Shown: positions 1 to 8,733 of the stretch, in pieces | Numbering within the stretch: position 1 is the first letter of the stretch | How the letters are laid out: every line of letters begins with the position of its first letter | NCBI GenBank assembly: GCA_963931165.1 | Contig: OZ006985.1 | Span: 1,054,001-1,118,000 of the forward strand | Reading direction: 5' to 3' | DNA from: Ornithoclostridium sp944380285 | GTDB lineage: Bacteria; Bacillota; Clostridia; Christensenellales; UBA3700 | Length of the DNA: 64,000 nt | The notes under the pieces: model-generated | Seen by the model: the letters and a program-made list of their open reading frames with translations, nothing else | Told to the model about the DNA's origin: nothing | Database searches by the model: none | Made by a program: the position numbers and the translations under genes

Positions 1-190
1 GGACGGCAAAGGCGTCGTCGCGCGCCTCTACGACCGTTACGGCGAGGGCGGCGAGACGGTGCTCAAAGCCGGCTTCCGCTACAAGTCCGTGTTCACCTGC
101 AACATGCTTGAAGAGGAGCGCGAAAAACTCTCGGGCGCAACGCTGACCTTCCGCCCCTACGAGATCAAGACGCTCTACTTTGAGATATGA
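1..190 (+). CDS. Alpha-mannosidase (GH38), C-terminal end only
   Basis: The frame beginning at base 2 is open to a TGA at 188-190 and gives 62 residues that end in FRPYEIKTLYFEI. GH38 alpha-mannosidases end in the same way: a beta-sandwich strand with RLYE..G, a short stretch around a conserved LLE, then a final RPFEIKTL-type strand. The catalytic domain lies outside the window, so activity cannot be judged. A strong terminator follows 4 bases after the stop, so this is the last gene of its unit. The call rests on the C-terminal signature only. Confidence 0.7.
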   Translation, partial: DGKGVVARLYDRYGEGGETVLKAGFRYKSVFTCNMLEEEREKLSGATLTFRPYEIKTLYFEI

Positions 191-193
191 TCG

Positions 194-221
194 AAAACGC
201 GCCGCACAAGGCGCGTTTTTT
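194..221 (+). terminator. Rho-independent terminator of the GH38 gene
   Basis: The stem AACGCGCC / GGCGCGTT has a 6-base loop and runs into six Ts. It sits directly behind the stop codon at 190. Confidence 0.85.
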
Positions 222-264
222 GCATACGATTTCGGCATATGCCGGTTTGAGAGGCAAATATTTT

Positions 265-371
265 GAAAAATATGTGCTCTGTCTCTTGACAAAAATTGTC
301 GGCGGCAAAGCCTTGATGAGATGTTTTTACCCTCTCATAAAGGCTTTAAGTTTCGTGTAAGTTTTGTCAAG
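265..371. repeat. Dispersed intergenic repeat, copy 1, with inverted ends
   Basis: Bases 265-297 match 61254-61292 closely (shared GTGCTC..TCTCTTGACAAAAATT). The motif TCTTGACAAAA at 284 is answered by TTTTGTCAAG at 362-371, so the copy has inverted ends. The distant copy has the same layout, TCTTGACAAAA at 61279 and CTTGTCAAGA at 61339-61348. No ORF is associated with it. Confidence 0.55.
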
Positions 372-546
372 CCGGTGCGAGCCGGTGCGACCGGCAGCGG
401 AGTTGGGGTGAGTCGCTTTTGTACTCCTTTTGCGACTTTAATTTTCATGTAAGTTTTGTCAAGCCGGTGCGACCGGCGGCGGAGTTGGGGTGAGACACTT
501 TTATTTGACTTTCACGACTTTAATTTTCATGTAAGTTTTGTCAAGC
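344..546. repeat. Degenerate tandem repeat, about 2.4 units of 80-90 bp
   Basis: The block TAATTTTCATGTAAGTTTTG, then TCAAGCCGGTGCGACCGGC and GGAGTTGGGGTGAG, occurs at about 344-436 and 437-518. A third unit from 519 breaks off after TCAAGC at 546. In the first unit GAGCCGGTGC is duplicated internally. Confidence 0.75.
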
Positions 547-894
547 GGCGGTTTCAATTATTTTTATATTTCTATCAAATTGGTAGTCGCGTCCGCATTT
601 TTATGTCGGCAGCGAAACAATTAGATCAACAGAACCGTGTAGTATTGGGCGAGCGACTTGCGATGATTTTGCGGTGAAGAGGTTGTCCGCTGTACCTCAA
701 TGGTACGCGGGCGTTCTCTGAAACGCAAAAGCGCGCATTTCGGTGCGCCTTTTAATATCTTGTTTGCCGAAGTGACCGCGCAGAATGGTGCAGATTCGCG
801 GCGCGCAGGTTGCGAGAGGGGAGGGAGCGTACTTGAGGTACGTGACCGACCCCGAGACGTTCTGCGCGCCGCGAAGGTGTGCCGTTATGCGCGG

Positions 895-1662
895 TCAGCC
901 CGAATTATACTTATCAGCCTTAGGGATGCAGGTGTACTCCTTTGGACTGATCCCCGTAATCTTCTTGAACACGCGCGAAAAGTACAGCTGGTCGGAGAAG
1001 CCGCACATCTCGGCGATCTCGTAGATCTTGTAGTTGTTGACGTTCTTGCTGAGCAGCAGCTTTTGCGCGAACGCGATGCGCGTATTGTTGAGGAATTGAA
1101 GGGGCGAGATGCCCTTCTCCTTGATGAATTGACGGCGGATATAGTCCTTGCTGAGCGCAAACGTCTTGTAGACGTCGTCCAGCGAGAAGGTCGGGTCGGA
1201 GAAGTTTTCGACGATCGCGGACGCGATGATCTCGACCTGCCGCGAGCAATTGTTGGTGCCGGCGAACGCTGTCAAAATGTTGATGACAAGCTCGGTGAAC
1301 GAGAGGATGATGTTGGCTTGATTTCTCGTCTCCGTGTTGAAATAGCGATAGCAAAGGTTGAGGACGTTGTAGATGTCCTTTTGGGGATTGTCGGACACGA
1401 GCAGCGCCTTTTTGAAGGACGGGGTCCAATTGGCGATGGTCAGGTAGATGTTGCGGAAGCCCGACTCGGAGCTGTTGGCATGCAGTGTGTGCGGCGGAAT
1501 GATGACGATCTGATTGCGCGAGTACTCTATGGGCGGATTGCCGTCGAAAAACTCGATCTTGCCGTCGCCGCCGGTGCAGTAGATGATCTCCCAATAGTCG
1601 TGCTGGTGACGCGAGACGTTGTAGGTCTTCATGTTCTTTCCGATATAATTGATGATGGGCAT
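895..1662 (-). CDS. AraC-family transcriptional regulator (cupin + HTH)
   Basis: The 255-residue protein has an N-terminal cupin-type sensor region (HQHDYWEIIYCTGGDGKIEF near residue 20, IIPPHTLH near 60) and two C-terminal AraC helix-turn-helix motifs (AFALSKDYIRRQFIKE; EIAEMCGFSDQLYFSRVFKK) ending in GISPKEY. I chose the ATG at 1662 because AAGGAGGTGCGAC lies just before it on the minus strand. An upstream ATG at 1698 lacks such a site and adds 12 residues with no family match. The gene is divergent from the uronate operon, so local control by a sugar ligand is the natural inference. The ligand cannot be read from sequence. Confidence 0.9.
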   Translation of the reverse strand: MPIINYIGKNMKTYNVSRHQHDYWEIIYCTGGDGKIEFFDGNPPIEYSRNQIVIIPPHTLHANSSESGFRNIYLTIANWTPSFKKALLVSDNPQKDIYNVLNLCYRYFNTETRNQANIILSFTELVINILTAFAGTNNCSRQVEIIASAIVENFSDPTFSLDDVYKTFALSKDYIRRQFIKEKGISPLQFLNNTRIAFAQKLLLSKNVNNYKIYEIAEMCGFSDQLYFSRVFKKITGISPKEYTCIPKADKYNSG

Positions 1663-1730
1663 GTCGCACCTCCTTGATTTGATTATAGCAGAACTCAACC
1701 GTTTTGTCCATAATTTTGAGAAGTTATTAC

Positions 1731-1759
1731 TTGAAATTCGGTGACAAATATTTTATAAT
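1731..1759 (+). promoter_or_regulatory. Sigma-A promoter of the uronate operon
   Basis: TTGAAA at 1731-1736 and TATAAT at 1754-1759 are separated by 17 bp. They lie between the divergent AraC gene and the first operon gene. No other consensus promoter is visible before 16876, so the 15-kb operon probably depends on this one. Confidence 0.75.
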
Positions 1760-1848
1760 AAGAATGTACACGAATTGCGGGCGCATGCGCGTCCGACATC
1801 GAGCGCAAGACATCGGGGCGCGATCGTGCCCGAAAGATGAGGATGGAT

Positions 1849-2496
1849 ATGAACAGACAACAGGTTTTGCAAAAGATCGGAGAGTGCGGAGTCGTCGCCG
1901 TCATCAGAGGCGACGGGTTCGAAAAGGCGCTTGCCTCCGTCGACGCATGCGTGCGCGGCGGCGTCAAGCTGATCGAGGTCACGTTCACCGTGCCCGGGGC
2001 GGACAGGCTGATCGCGGAGCTTTGCTCCCGATACGGCGACGACGTCATCGTAGGGGCGGGCAGCGTGCTCGATCCCGAGACCGCTCGCGCGGCGATCCTC
2101 GCCGGGGCGAAGTTCGTGTTCTCGCCCGCGCTCAATCTCGATACGATCAAACTTTGCAACAGATACGCGGTCGCGGTCGTGCCGGGCGTTTTCAGTCCGA
2201 CAGAGGCGGTCGCGGCGCTCGAAGCGGGAGTGAACTTGGTCAAGTTGTTCCCCGGCGACGTCGCGGGTCCCAAGGGGCTCAAGGCGCTCAAAGGTCCTTT
2301 GCCGCAGCTGGACATCATGCCCACCGGCGGGGTCAATCTCGACAACATCGCCGATTGGTTCAAGGCGGGAGCCTATGCGGTCGGCGCGGGCAGCTTTTTG
2401 ACAAAGGGCGCGGCGAGCGGTGATTTCGGCGCGGTCGAGAACACCGCGCGCGAACTTGTCGCAAAGATCGCCGCCGTCAGGGGAGGTAAGGCATGA
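1849..2496 (+). CDS. eda: 2-keto-3-deoxy-6-phosphogluconate (KDPG) aldolase
   Basis: The 215-residue class I aldolase cleaves KDPG to pyruvate and glyceraldehyde 3-phosphate, the last step of uronate breakdown. Visible family marks are GVVAVIRG near the N-terminus, LIEVTFTVPGA with the conserved Glu, GAGSVLD, the Schiff-base lysine in LVKLFPGD, and PTGGVNLDNI in the phosphate site. The ATG at 1849 has GAGGA 5 bases upstream. An ATG at 1837 would add MRMD and is less well placed. It is first in the operon and overlaps kdgK by 4 bases (ATGA), which suggests translational coupling. Confidence 0.93.
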   Translation: MNRQQVLQKIGECGVVAVIRGDGFEKALASVDACVRGGVKLIEVTFTVPGADRLIAELCSRYGDDVIVGAGSVLDPETARAAILAGAKFVFSPALNLDTIKLCNRYAVAVVPGVFSPTEAVAALEAGVNLVKLFPGDVAGPKGLKALKGPLPQLDIMPTGGVNLDNIADWFKAGAYAVGAGSFLTKGAASGDFGAVENTARELVAKIAAVRGGKA

Positions 2497-3518
2497 AAAA
2501 GGTCTTGACCGCAGGGGAGATCATGCTAAGGCTTCAGCCGCCCGGGTACAAGCGCATCATCCAGACGGACAGCTACGAGGCGGTGTACGGCGGAGGCGAG
2601 GCGAACGTTGCGGTGTCGCTTGCGCAATTCGGCGACAATGCGGAGTTCTTCACCAAGCTGCCGCTCAATCCCATCGCGGACGCATGCGTCAACACGCTGC
2701 GCGGCAGGGGCGTCGGCGTGGGCAAGATCGTCCGCGGCGGCGGCAGGATGGGCATCTATTTTTGCGAAAAGGGATATTCGCAGCGTGCGTCGCAGGTCAT
2801 CTACGACAGGGCGCACAGCGCGATCAGCGAGATCGAGGCTAAAGATTATGACGCATCCGCGCTTTTGGACGGCGTCGATTGGCTGCATTGGACGGGCATC
2901 ACTCCGGCGATCTCGGACAAAGCCGCCGACATGGTCGCCGCTTTGATGAAAGAGGCGAAAACGCGCGGCGTTGCGGTGTCGTGCGATCTCAACTTCCGCA
3001 AAAAACTTTGGAGCCGCGAAAAGGCGAACAAGGTCATGAGTTCGCTTCTCGACGGCGTCACCTATTTGATCAGCAACGAAGAGGACTGCAAGGACGTGTT
3101 CGGCATCGAGGCGAAGGGCAGTTCGATAGAGGGCGGCAAGCTGTCCGCGGACGGCTATGCCGAGATCGGGCGCAAGGTACTCGGGATGTTCCCGTCGATG
3201 AAGGCGGTCTCGTTCACGCTGCGCGAGAGTTACAGCGCCGGGCGCAACGGCTGGTCGGCGATCCTCGTGACCGCGGACAAGGTGTTTGCGAGCAAGCATT
3301 ACGACGTCGACATCATCGACAGAGTGGGCGGCGGCGACAGCTTCGGCGCAGGACTTATCCACGGGCTTGTCAACGGTTGGGACGAGGCGAAAGCGCTCGA
3401 ATTCGCGGTCGCGGCGTCCTGTCTCAAACACACGATCGAAGGCGATTTCAACGCGGTGAGCGAGGACGAGGTCCTCAAACTCATGCAAGGAGACGGAAGT
3501 GGCAGAGTACAGAGGTAA
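2493..3518 (+). CDS. kdgK: 2-dehydro-3-deoxygluconokinase (PfkB family)
   Basis: The 341-residue sugar kinase has the PfkB/ribokinase fold. It shows the N-terminal substrate region with YGGGEANVAVSLAQFG (near residues 30-45) and the C-terminal catalytic signature DRVGGGDSFGAGL (near residue 275) with the anion-hole glycines and catalytic Asp. Family knowledge plus position between eda and uxaC supports phosphorylation of 2-keto-3-deoxygluconate to KDPG. A good Shine-Dalgarno (GGGGAGGT) precedes the ATG. The 3' end overlaps uxaC by 20 bases. Confidence 0.92.
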   Translation: MKKVLTAGEIMLRLQPPGYKRIIQTDSYEAVYGGGEANVAVSLAQFGDNAEFFTKLPLNPIADACVNTLRGRGVGVGKIVRGGGRMGIYFCEKGYSQRASQVIYDRAHSAISEIEAKDYDASALLDGVDWLHWTGITPAISDKAADMVAALMKEAKTRGVAVSCDLNFRKKLWSREKANKVMSSLLDGVTYLISNEEDCKDVFGIEAKGSSIEGGKLSADGYAEIGRKVLGMFPSMKAVSFTLRESYSAGRNGWSAILVTADKVFASKHYDVDIIDRVGGGDSFGAGLIHGLVNGWDEAKALEFAVAASCLKHTIEGDFNAVSEDEVLKLMQGDGSGRVQR

Positions 3519-4869
3519 GACGGTCGATCTGCTTGCAAGCGACGCGGCAAGGGCGCTCTACGACAAGGTCGAGGGCTTGCCGATAGTGGACTATCACTGC
3601 CACCTGTCGCCGCAGGAGATCTTTGAGGACAAGCCGTTTGAGGACATCGGCGGCATGTGGCTCGGCGGCGACCACTACAAGTGGCGCCTGATGCGCGGCT
3701 TCGGCGTCGACGAGAGGCTGATCACCGGCGACGCGCCGATGAAGGACAAGTTCGTCGCGTTTGCCGAGGCGACGGGCTATGCGTTCGGCAACCCCATCAA
3801 AGATTGGGTGCAGTCGGAGCTGGGCTTCTTTTTCGGGATAGATCTTCCGCTCAATGCGGAGAATGCGCAAAAGATCTGGGACGAGGCAAACGCGGTCATT
3901 GCCGCGAAAAAGCTCTCGCCCCGCAAGTTGATGAAGATGGCGGACGTCGAGTACGTCGCGACGACGGACGATCCGTGCGACGACCTGCGTTGGCACGAGG
4001 CGATCGCCGCCGACAAGAGCTTTGACATCAAGGTCGCGCCCTCTTTCCGTACGGACAAGCTGGTTTCGGCGGACAAGCCGGGCTATGCGGGATACGTCCG
4101 CGCGCTCGCGAAGGCGGCAGGCGTCGATGCCGACGACTTCGACGGTTTCAAAGAGGCGATCCTCGCGCGCATGGACTACTTCAAGGCGCACGGCTGCAAG
4201 TTCTCTGACATAGGCGTCGAGGGCTTCCCGGCAAGCATAGCGGACGACGCCGAGGCGGCAAAGATTTTTGACAAGTTGATCGCCGGCAAGGCGGTCTCGG
4301 CGGAGGAGGTCGACGCCTACAAGGGCGCGCTCTACCTCTTCCTTGCGAAGGGATACAAGGCGCGCGGCATGGTGATGCAGATGCATTTGTCCGTTGCGCG
4401 CAACTGCAACGGCAAGGCGTTTGCCGAGATCGGTGCGGACGCGGGTTTTGACTGCGCCGCCGACCCCGTGCCGACCGCACGAGTCGCGCGCATGCTCGAC
4501 GCGATGAACGGTGCAAACGCGCTGCCCGAGACGATACTCTATTCGCTCAATCCGACCGCGTACTATCCGCTTGTCACTTTGGCGGGCGCGTTCAGAGGGG
4601 TGCACATCGGCATCAGCTGGTGGTTCTGCGACCACAGACGCGGGATGGAAGACACGCTCGACACGCTGGGCGAGCTGGGGCACATCATGTCCATGGTGGG
4701 CATGCTGACCGACAGCCGCAGCTTCTTGTCCTATACGCGTCACGACTATTACAGGCAGATCGTCTGCAATTGGCTGGCAAAGACCGCAGGCGGCGATCTC
4801 GGCAGGGCTGAGAAGGTCGCAAAGGCGCTCTGCTACGGCAATGCGAAAGCTCTTACGGAGGGAAAATAA
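3499..4869 (+). CDS. uxaC: Glucuronate/uronate isomerase
   Basis: The 456-residue metal-dependent isomerase (amidohydrolase fold) converts D-glucuronate to D-fructuronate and often D-galacturonate to D-tagaturonate. Typical marks are VDYHCHLSPQEI near residue 30 (metal-binding HxH), WLGGDHYKWRLMRGFGV, ADVEYVATTDDP, LSVARNCN (usually RNNN in the family) and GISWWFCDHRRGM near the C-terminus. The start is GTG at 3499 with AAGGAG upstream. Length and motif order fit the family. The gene sits between kdgK and uxuA with no gap. Confidence 0.95.
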   Translation: MAEYRGKTVDLLASDAARALYDKVEGLPIVDYHCHLSPQEIFEDKPFEDIGGMWLGGDHYKWRLMRGFGVDERLITGDAPMKDKFVAFAEATGYAFGNPIKDWVQSELGFFFGIDLPLNAENAQKIWDEANAVIAAKKLSPRKLMKMADVEYVATTDDPCDDLRWHEAIAADKSFDIKVAPSFRTDKLVSADKPGYAGYVRALAKAAGVDADDFDGFKEAILARMDYFKAHGCKFSDIGVEGFPASIADDAEAAKIFDKLIAGKAVSAEEVDAYKGALYLFLAKGYKARGMVMQMHLSVARNCNGKAFAEIGADAGFDCAADPVPTARVARMLDAMNGANALPETILYSLNPTAYYPLVTLAGAFRGVHIGISWWFCDHRRGMEDTLDTLGELGHIMSMVGMLTDSRSFLSYTRHDYYRQIVCNWLAKTAGGDLGRAEKVAKALCYGNAKALTEGK

Positions 4870-5940
4870 ATGGCATTCAAAATGACTTTCCGCTGGTACG
4901 GTGAGAACGACGCGATCACGCTTGACGCGATCAGGCAGATCCCGTGCATGACGGGCGTGGTCACCGCCGTCTACGACACCCCGGTCGGCGAGGTGTGGAG
5001 CAACGAGAGCATCAACAGGCTCAAGTCGCTCGCCAACGCCAAGGGGTTGGAGTTCGAAGTCGTCGAAAGCGTGCCCGTGCACGAAGAGATCAAGCTGGGC
5101 GGTCCCGACGCCGCGAGGCTGATCGACAATTACAAGGAGAACGTCCGCAGATTGGGCAACGCCGGCGTGAGGTGCATTTGCTACAACTTCATGCCCGTGT
5201 TCGACTGGCTCCGCAGCGACCTTGCCAAGCAGCTGCCCGACGGCTCCAACGCGCTTGCGTACGACCGCGACACCGTGCTGTCGCTCGATCCGCTCAAGAG
5301 CGAGCTCAGCCTGCCCGGCTGGGACGAGAGCTACACAAAAGACGGGCTCAAAGAGCTGCTGGGCAGATATAAGGACGTCGACGAAGAGAAGCTGTGGGGC
5401 AACTTCGCGACCTTCCTCAAAGAGGTCATCCCCGTCGCCGAGGAGTACGGCGTGAGGATGGCGATCCACCCCGACGATCCGCCGTGGGGCATCTTCGGAC
5501 TGCCGCGCATCATCACAGGCAGCGCGAGCTACAAGCGCATGTTCTCCATCGTCGACAGCCCGTACAACGGCATCACTTTCTGCACCGGTTCGCTGGGCGT
5601 AGACCCCGCCAACAAACTGCCCGAGATGATCGGCGCGTGCAAGGACAGGATCGCGTTTGTGCATTTGCGCAACGTCAAGATCACCGGCGAGCGTTGCTTT
5701 GAGGAGAGCGGACACATCTCCGACAAGGGGAGCCTGGACATGTACGACATCGTGAACGCGCTGTACGACATCGACTTCGACGGCTACGTCAGACCCGATC
5801 ACGGCAGGATGATCTGGGGCGAAAAGGGCAGAGCCGGTTACGGTCTGTACGACCGCGCGCTCGGCGCGATGTATTTGGACGGGATAATCGAGGCTGTGGG
5901 CAAGGCTCGCGGCAAGTACGTCCCGACCGTTAAATATTGA
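4870..5940 (+). CDS. uxuA: Mannonate dehydratase
   Basis: The 356-residue xylose-isomerase-like TIM barrel removes water from D-mannonate to give 2-keto-3-deoxygluconate. Family stretches are MTFRWYGENDAITLDAIRQI, GVVTAVYD, CICYNFMPVFDWLRSDL, MAIHPDDPPWGIFGLPRI and FVHLRNVK, ending in DGYVRPDHGRMIW, with His/Asp/Glu metal ligands visible. It starts directly after the uxaC stop, with GGAGGG upstream. With its neighbours it completes the fructuronate-mannonate-KDG branch. Confidence 0.95.
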   Translation: MAFKMTFRWYGENDAITLDAIRQIPCMTGVVTAVYDTPVGEVWSNESINRLKSLANAKGLEFEVVESVPVHEEIKLGGPDAARLIDNYKENVRRLGNAGVRCICYNFMPVFDWLRSDLAKQLPDGSNALAYDRDTVLSLDPLKSELSLPGWDESYTKDGLKELLGRYKDVDEEKLWGNFATFLKEVIPVAEEYGVRMAIHPDDPPWGIFGLPRIITGSASYKRMFSIVDSPYNGITFCTGSLGVDPANKLPEMIGACKDRIAFVHLRNVKITGERCFEESGHISDKGSLDMYDIVNALYDIDFDGYVRPDHGRMIWGEKGRAGYGLYDRALGAMYLDGIIEAVGKARGKYVPTVKY

Positions 5941-5962
5941 TATTATAAAGGGAGAAGAAAAT

Positions 5963-6796
5963 ATGGAAGTTTACAAGGACAAAGTGGTCGTCATCACCGG
6001 CGCGGGCGGCATCCTGTGCAGCATGATGGCGAAAGAGTATGCGAGGCTGGGCGCAAAGGTAGCGGTGCTCGACCTCAACAAGGACGCGGCTCAAAAGGTC
6101 GCGGACGAGATCGTTGCCGACGGCGGCGTCGCCAAGGCGTACGCTGTCAACTGCCTCGAAAAGGACAGCATGGCGGCGGCAAAGGAGCTGATCAACAAGG
6201 AGCTCGGTCTCACCGACATCCTGATCAACGGCGCGGGCGGCAACAACCCCAAGGGTACGACCACCAACGACTACTTTGACATCAAAGACATGAAAGACCC
6301 CGACGTCAAGAGCTTCTTCGACCTCGACGGCGGCGGCGTGGACTTTGTGTTCAAGCTCAACTTCCTCGCGACCTTCCTCACGACTCAGGTGTTTGCGGCG
6401 GATATGATCGGCAGAGGCGGCAACATCGTCAACGTCTCGTCGATGAACGCGTTCCGTCCGCTCACCCGCATCCCCGCATACAGCGGCGCGAAGGCGGCGG
6501 TCAGCAACTTCACCGAGTGGCTCGCGGTGCACTTCGCCAAAGAGGGCATCAGAGTCAACGCGATCGCGCCCGGCTTCTTTGTCACCAAGCAGAATTACGG
6601 GCTGCTGTTCGACAATGACGGCAAGCCGACCGCGAGGGCGCAAAAGATCCTCGCCGGCACTCCGATGGGCAGGTTCGGCGAGCCGGAGGAGATCCTCGGC
6701 ACGCTGACGTTCCTGACCGACGACTCAAAGGCGGGCTTCGTCACCGGCATCGTCGTGCCGATCGACGGCGGCTTCTCCGCCTATTCGGGGGTTTGA
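5963..6796 (+). CDS. SDR-family D-mannonate oxidoreductase (fructuronate reductase)
   Basis: The 277-residue short-chain dehydrogenase has the NAD(P)-binding motif TGAGGILCSMMA, the NGAGG motif, catalytic Ser in NVSSMNAF and YSGAKAA (Tyr-x3-Lys). The insert around residues 85-115, rich in Asn/Asp/Gly, is seen in the YjmF/UxuB-type SDR group used by Bacillota in place of the long-chain UxuB. Position right after uxuA supports fructuronate-mannonate interconversion. The RBS AAAGGGAG precedes the ATG. Substrate assignment is by context, the fold is certain. Confidence 0.87.
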   Translation: MEVYKDKVVVITGAGGILCSMMAKEYARLGAKVAVLDLNKDAAQKVADEIVADGGVAKAYAVNCLEKDSMAAAKELINKELGLTDILINGAGGNNPKGTTTNDYFDIKDMKDPDVKSFFDLDGGGVDFVFKLNFLATFLTTQVFAADMIGRGGNIVNVSSMNAFRPLTRIPAYSGAKAAVSNFTEWLAVHFAKEGIRVNAIAPGFFVTKQNYGLLFDNDGKPTARAQKILAGTPMGRFGEPEEILGTLTFLTDDSKAGFVTGIVVPIDGGFSAYSGV

Positions 6797-6797
6797 T

Positions 6798-8075
6798 ATG
6801 CACAAGATCGCGGTGATAGGTCTCGGTTCGAGAGGCCGCAATTACGGCGGACACCTCAATGCGATGCCAGACGTGCAGATCGTCTCGATCTGCGACAAAT
6901 GTCAATCGAAGATAGACAACGTCAAGACCGCGTGGGGCGTGGACGACGCTCATTGCTTCACCGACGAGGAAAAGTTCTTCGCTCAGGGCAAGGTCGCCGA
7001 CGTCATGGTGATCGCGACTCAGGACCGCGACCACTACGGTCACGCGATGAAGGCGCTCGCGCTCGGGTACGATCTGTTGATGGAAAAGCCGGTCAGCCCC
7101 GACGTCAAAGAGTGCATCGAGATCGAAAAGTATGCGCGTGAGCACGGCAGGAAAGTGCTTGTCTGCCATGTGCTCAGATACGCCAACTATTATCGCAAGA
7201 TAAAAGAACTGCTCGACTCGGGCGTGATCGGTCAGGTCAAATTGATCAAGCACGACGAGCACATCTCGTGGTGGCATTTCTGCCACAGCTATGTCAGAGG
7301 CAATTGGCGCCGCGAAGAGGAGACCTCTCCGATGCTGCTCGCCAAGTGCTGCCACGACATGGATCTGCTCTATTGGTTCGCGGGCGCGAAGTGCAAGAGC
7401 CTGTCGTCGTACGGCGACCTCAGCTGGTTCACCTCCGCCAACAAGCCCGAGGGCGCGGCGGACAACTGCTTTGACTGCAAGTACAAGGCCAGCTGCATCT
7501 ATGAGTGCACCTATCAATATGTCGGCAGAGGGCTCAAGAGGCACAAGTTCCCGTGGGGCACCTATGCGTTCAGCGTCAGCCCCAAAAAGGCGGACGTCAT
7601 CGACGCTTTGAAGAACGGCGAGCGCGGCAAGCTCTGGTCGAGATGTGTGTTCGGCTGTGACAACGACGTCGTCGACTGCCAGACCGTCAACATGGAGATG
7701 GAGAACGGCGTCAAGATCGTGATGACCGCCAACGCGTTCAACGAGAAGGACCACCGACACACCGAGATCCGCGGCACAAAGGGCGAATTGATCGCCGACG
7801 ATACGGGCAGCGTGATCGAGTTGAGGCTGTTCGACAAGGGCAAGCGCAAGATCGTCGTCAACATCATCCCCGTCATCAAGGGGCACTACGGCGGCGACGA
7901 GGGCATCACCAAGGCGACCGCGGACCTCATCCGCGGCAAACTCGACCCGAACGGGCAGTACACCTGGATCTCCGACACCGTCGAGAGTCACAGGATTGTA
8001 GCGGCGGCGGAGCTGTCAAGGCATCGCGGCGGCGAAAAGATAGATATGTCCGAGATCCCGGACATCGAGGGATAA
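6798..8075 (+). CDS. Gfo/Idh/MocA-family oxidoreductase 1
   Basis: The 425-residue NAD(P)-dependent sugar oxidoreductase starts with IAVIGLGSRGRNYGGHL (Rossmann fold), followed by the family EKP motif (LLMEKPVSPD, near residue 96) with catalytic Lys. It is longer than the usual 330-390 residues because of a cysteine-bearing insert near residues 220-240 (CFDCKYKASCIYECTYQ) that may bind a metal or form a lid. This insert is known in one Gfo/Idh/MocA subfamily. The gene is tightly packed in the operon (1-base gap to the SDR gene, 7 bases to the next). The natural substrate is unknown. Confidence 0.88.
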   Translation: MHKIAVIGLGSRGRNYGGHLNAMPDVQIVSICDKCQSKIDNVKTAWGVDDAHCFTDEEKFFAQGKVADVMVIATQDRDHYGHAMKALALGYDLLMEKPVSPDVKECIEIEKYAREHGRKVLVCHVLRYANYYRKIKELLDSGVIGQVKLIKHDEHISWWHFCHSYVRGNWRREEETSPMLLAKCCHDMDLLYWFAGAKCKSLSSYGDLSWFTSANKPEGAADNCFDCKYKASCIYECTYQYVGRGLKRHKFPWGTYAFSVSPKKADVIDALKNGERGKLWSRCVFGCDNDVVDCQTVNMEMENGVKIVMTANAFNEKDHRHTEIRGTKGELIADDTGSVIELRLFDKGKRKIVVNIIPVIKGHYGGDEGITKATADLIRGKLDPNGQYTWISDTVESHRIVAAAELSRHRGGEKIDMSEIPDIEG

Positions 8076-8082
8076 GGAAGAT

Positions 8083-8733
8083 ATGATCACCGCACACGGA
8101 GGCGCGCTCGGCACGGGCAGGAATACGAGGCTCTACTTTGACAACATCGGCGTATATTGCGCTGACGCGATCGAGGTGGACATCTATCGCAAGGACGGCT
8201 TGCTCTACCTCAGTCATTTGCCTGCGCCGCTCAGCTATCGCAAGAAGGTGACGCTCAAAGAGGCGTTCGAGCTCGTAAAGCGCACCGGGCACAAGATCAA
8301 TTGCGATCTCAAAATGCGCGGACTCGTCGGCGACGTGATCAAGCTCGCCGAAGAGGTCGGGGTGACGGACAACCTCATCTTCACAGGGGCTGTTAGGCTG
8401 TCCGACAGCGCACAATTGACCGAAGGGCAGGCGTGGCTCAACAAGATCGAGGGGCTGCCGTACACCGCGGCGAATGTGCCCGCGATCAAAAAGGCGCTTG
8501 AAGAGACGCACAATATTCACTTCGCGGGGCTCAACATCAACAAGAAATACGGCACAGACGAGTTTCTCGCCGCCTGCCGCGACAACGGCGTCAAACTGTC
8601 CGTGTTCACGCTCGACGATCACAGACGGCTGTCGCGCTTTATAGGTTGGGGCGTCGCCAACGTGACGACCAACCTTCCCACCGTCGCCGCGGATATCCGT
8701 CGCAAGACGCTCGTGAGCGGAGGTGCGAGATGA
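8083..8733 (+). CDS. Glycerophosphodiester-phosphodiesterase-like protein
   Basis: The 216-residue protein looks like a small GDPD/PI-PLC TIM barrel: ITAHGGA at the start (family HRG/HGG site), a Glu-x-Asp pair in AIEVDIYR, HLP in LSHLP, KINCDLK in the middle and VFTLDD near the end. The RBS AAGGAAG precedes the ATG, and the stop overlaps the next start (ATGA). Its place in a uronate operon is unusual. It may act on a phosphodiester or a lyase-type sugar substrate. I would not assign glycerophosphodiester activity. Confidence 0.7.
   Translation: MITAHGGALGTGRNTRLYFDNIGVYCADAIEVDIYRKDGLLYLSHLPAPLSYRKKVTLKEAFELVKRTGHKINCDLKMRGLVGDVIKLAEEVGVTDNLIFTGAVRLSDSAQLTEGQAWLNKIEGLPYTAANVPAIKKALEETHNIHFAGLNINKKYGTDEFLAACRDNGVKLSVFTLDDHRRLSRFIGWGVANVTTNLPTVAADIRRKTLVSGGAR

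Larger units (their letters stand above)
222..894. other. Gene-free, repeat-rich spacer
   Basis: About 670 bases hold no convincing gene. The segment contains one copy of a dispersed repeat (265-297), a degenerate tandem repeat (344-546), a hairpin with T/A flanks at 728-752 (GCGC-N8-GCGC) that could end transcription of the araC-type gene arriving from the right, and a 12-bp perfect inverted repeat, CGCGGCGCGCAG at 797-808 against CTGCGCGCCGCG at 862-873. Open frames here run across the repeats and look spurious. Confidence 0.6.

Noticed and set aside
456..677. Small plus-strand frame in the first spacer
   Set aside because: It runs through the tandem repeat units, has no RBS or family, and only its last 24 codons look protein-like.
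691..707. TGTACC-TCAAT-GGTACG, similar to the island palindrome
   Set aside because: The half-sites are 5 rather than 6 bases apart, and no TATAAT follows at 10 nt. Probably a chance hairpin.
3481..5802. Long minus-strand open frame of over 700 codons opposite kdgK, uxaC and uxuA; similar long antisense frames at 13964-17071 and 61684-63816
   Set aside because: High GC with codon bias suppresses stops on the opposite strand. The plus strand encodes recognisable families with RBSs and the antisense products are low-complexity Arg/Asp/Val-rich.
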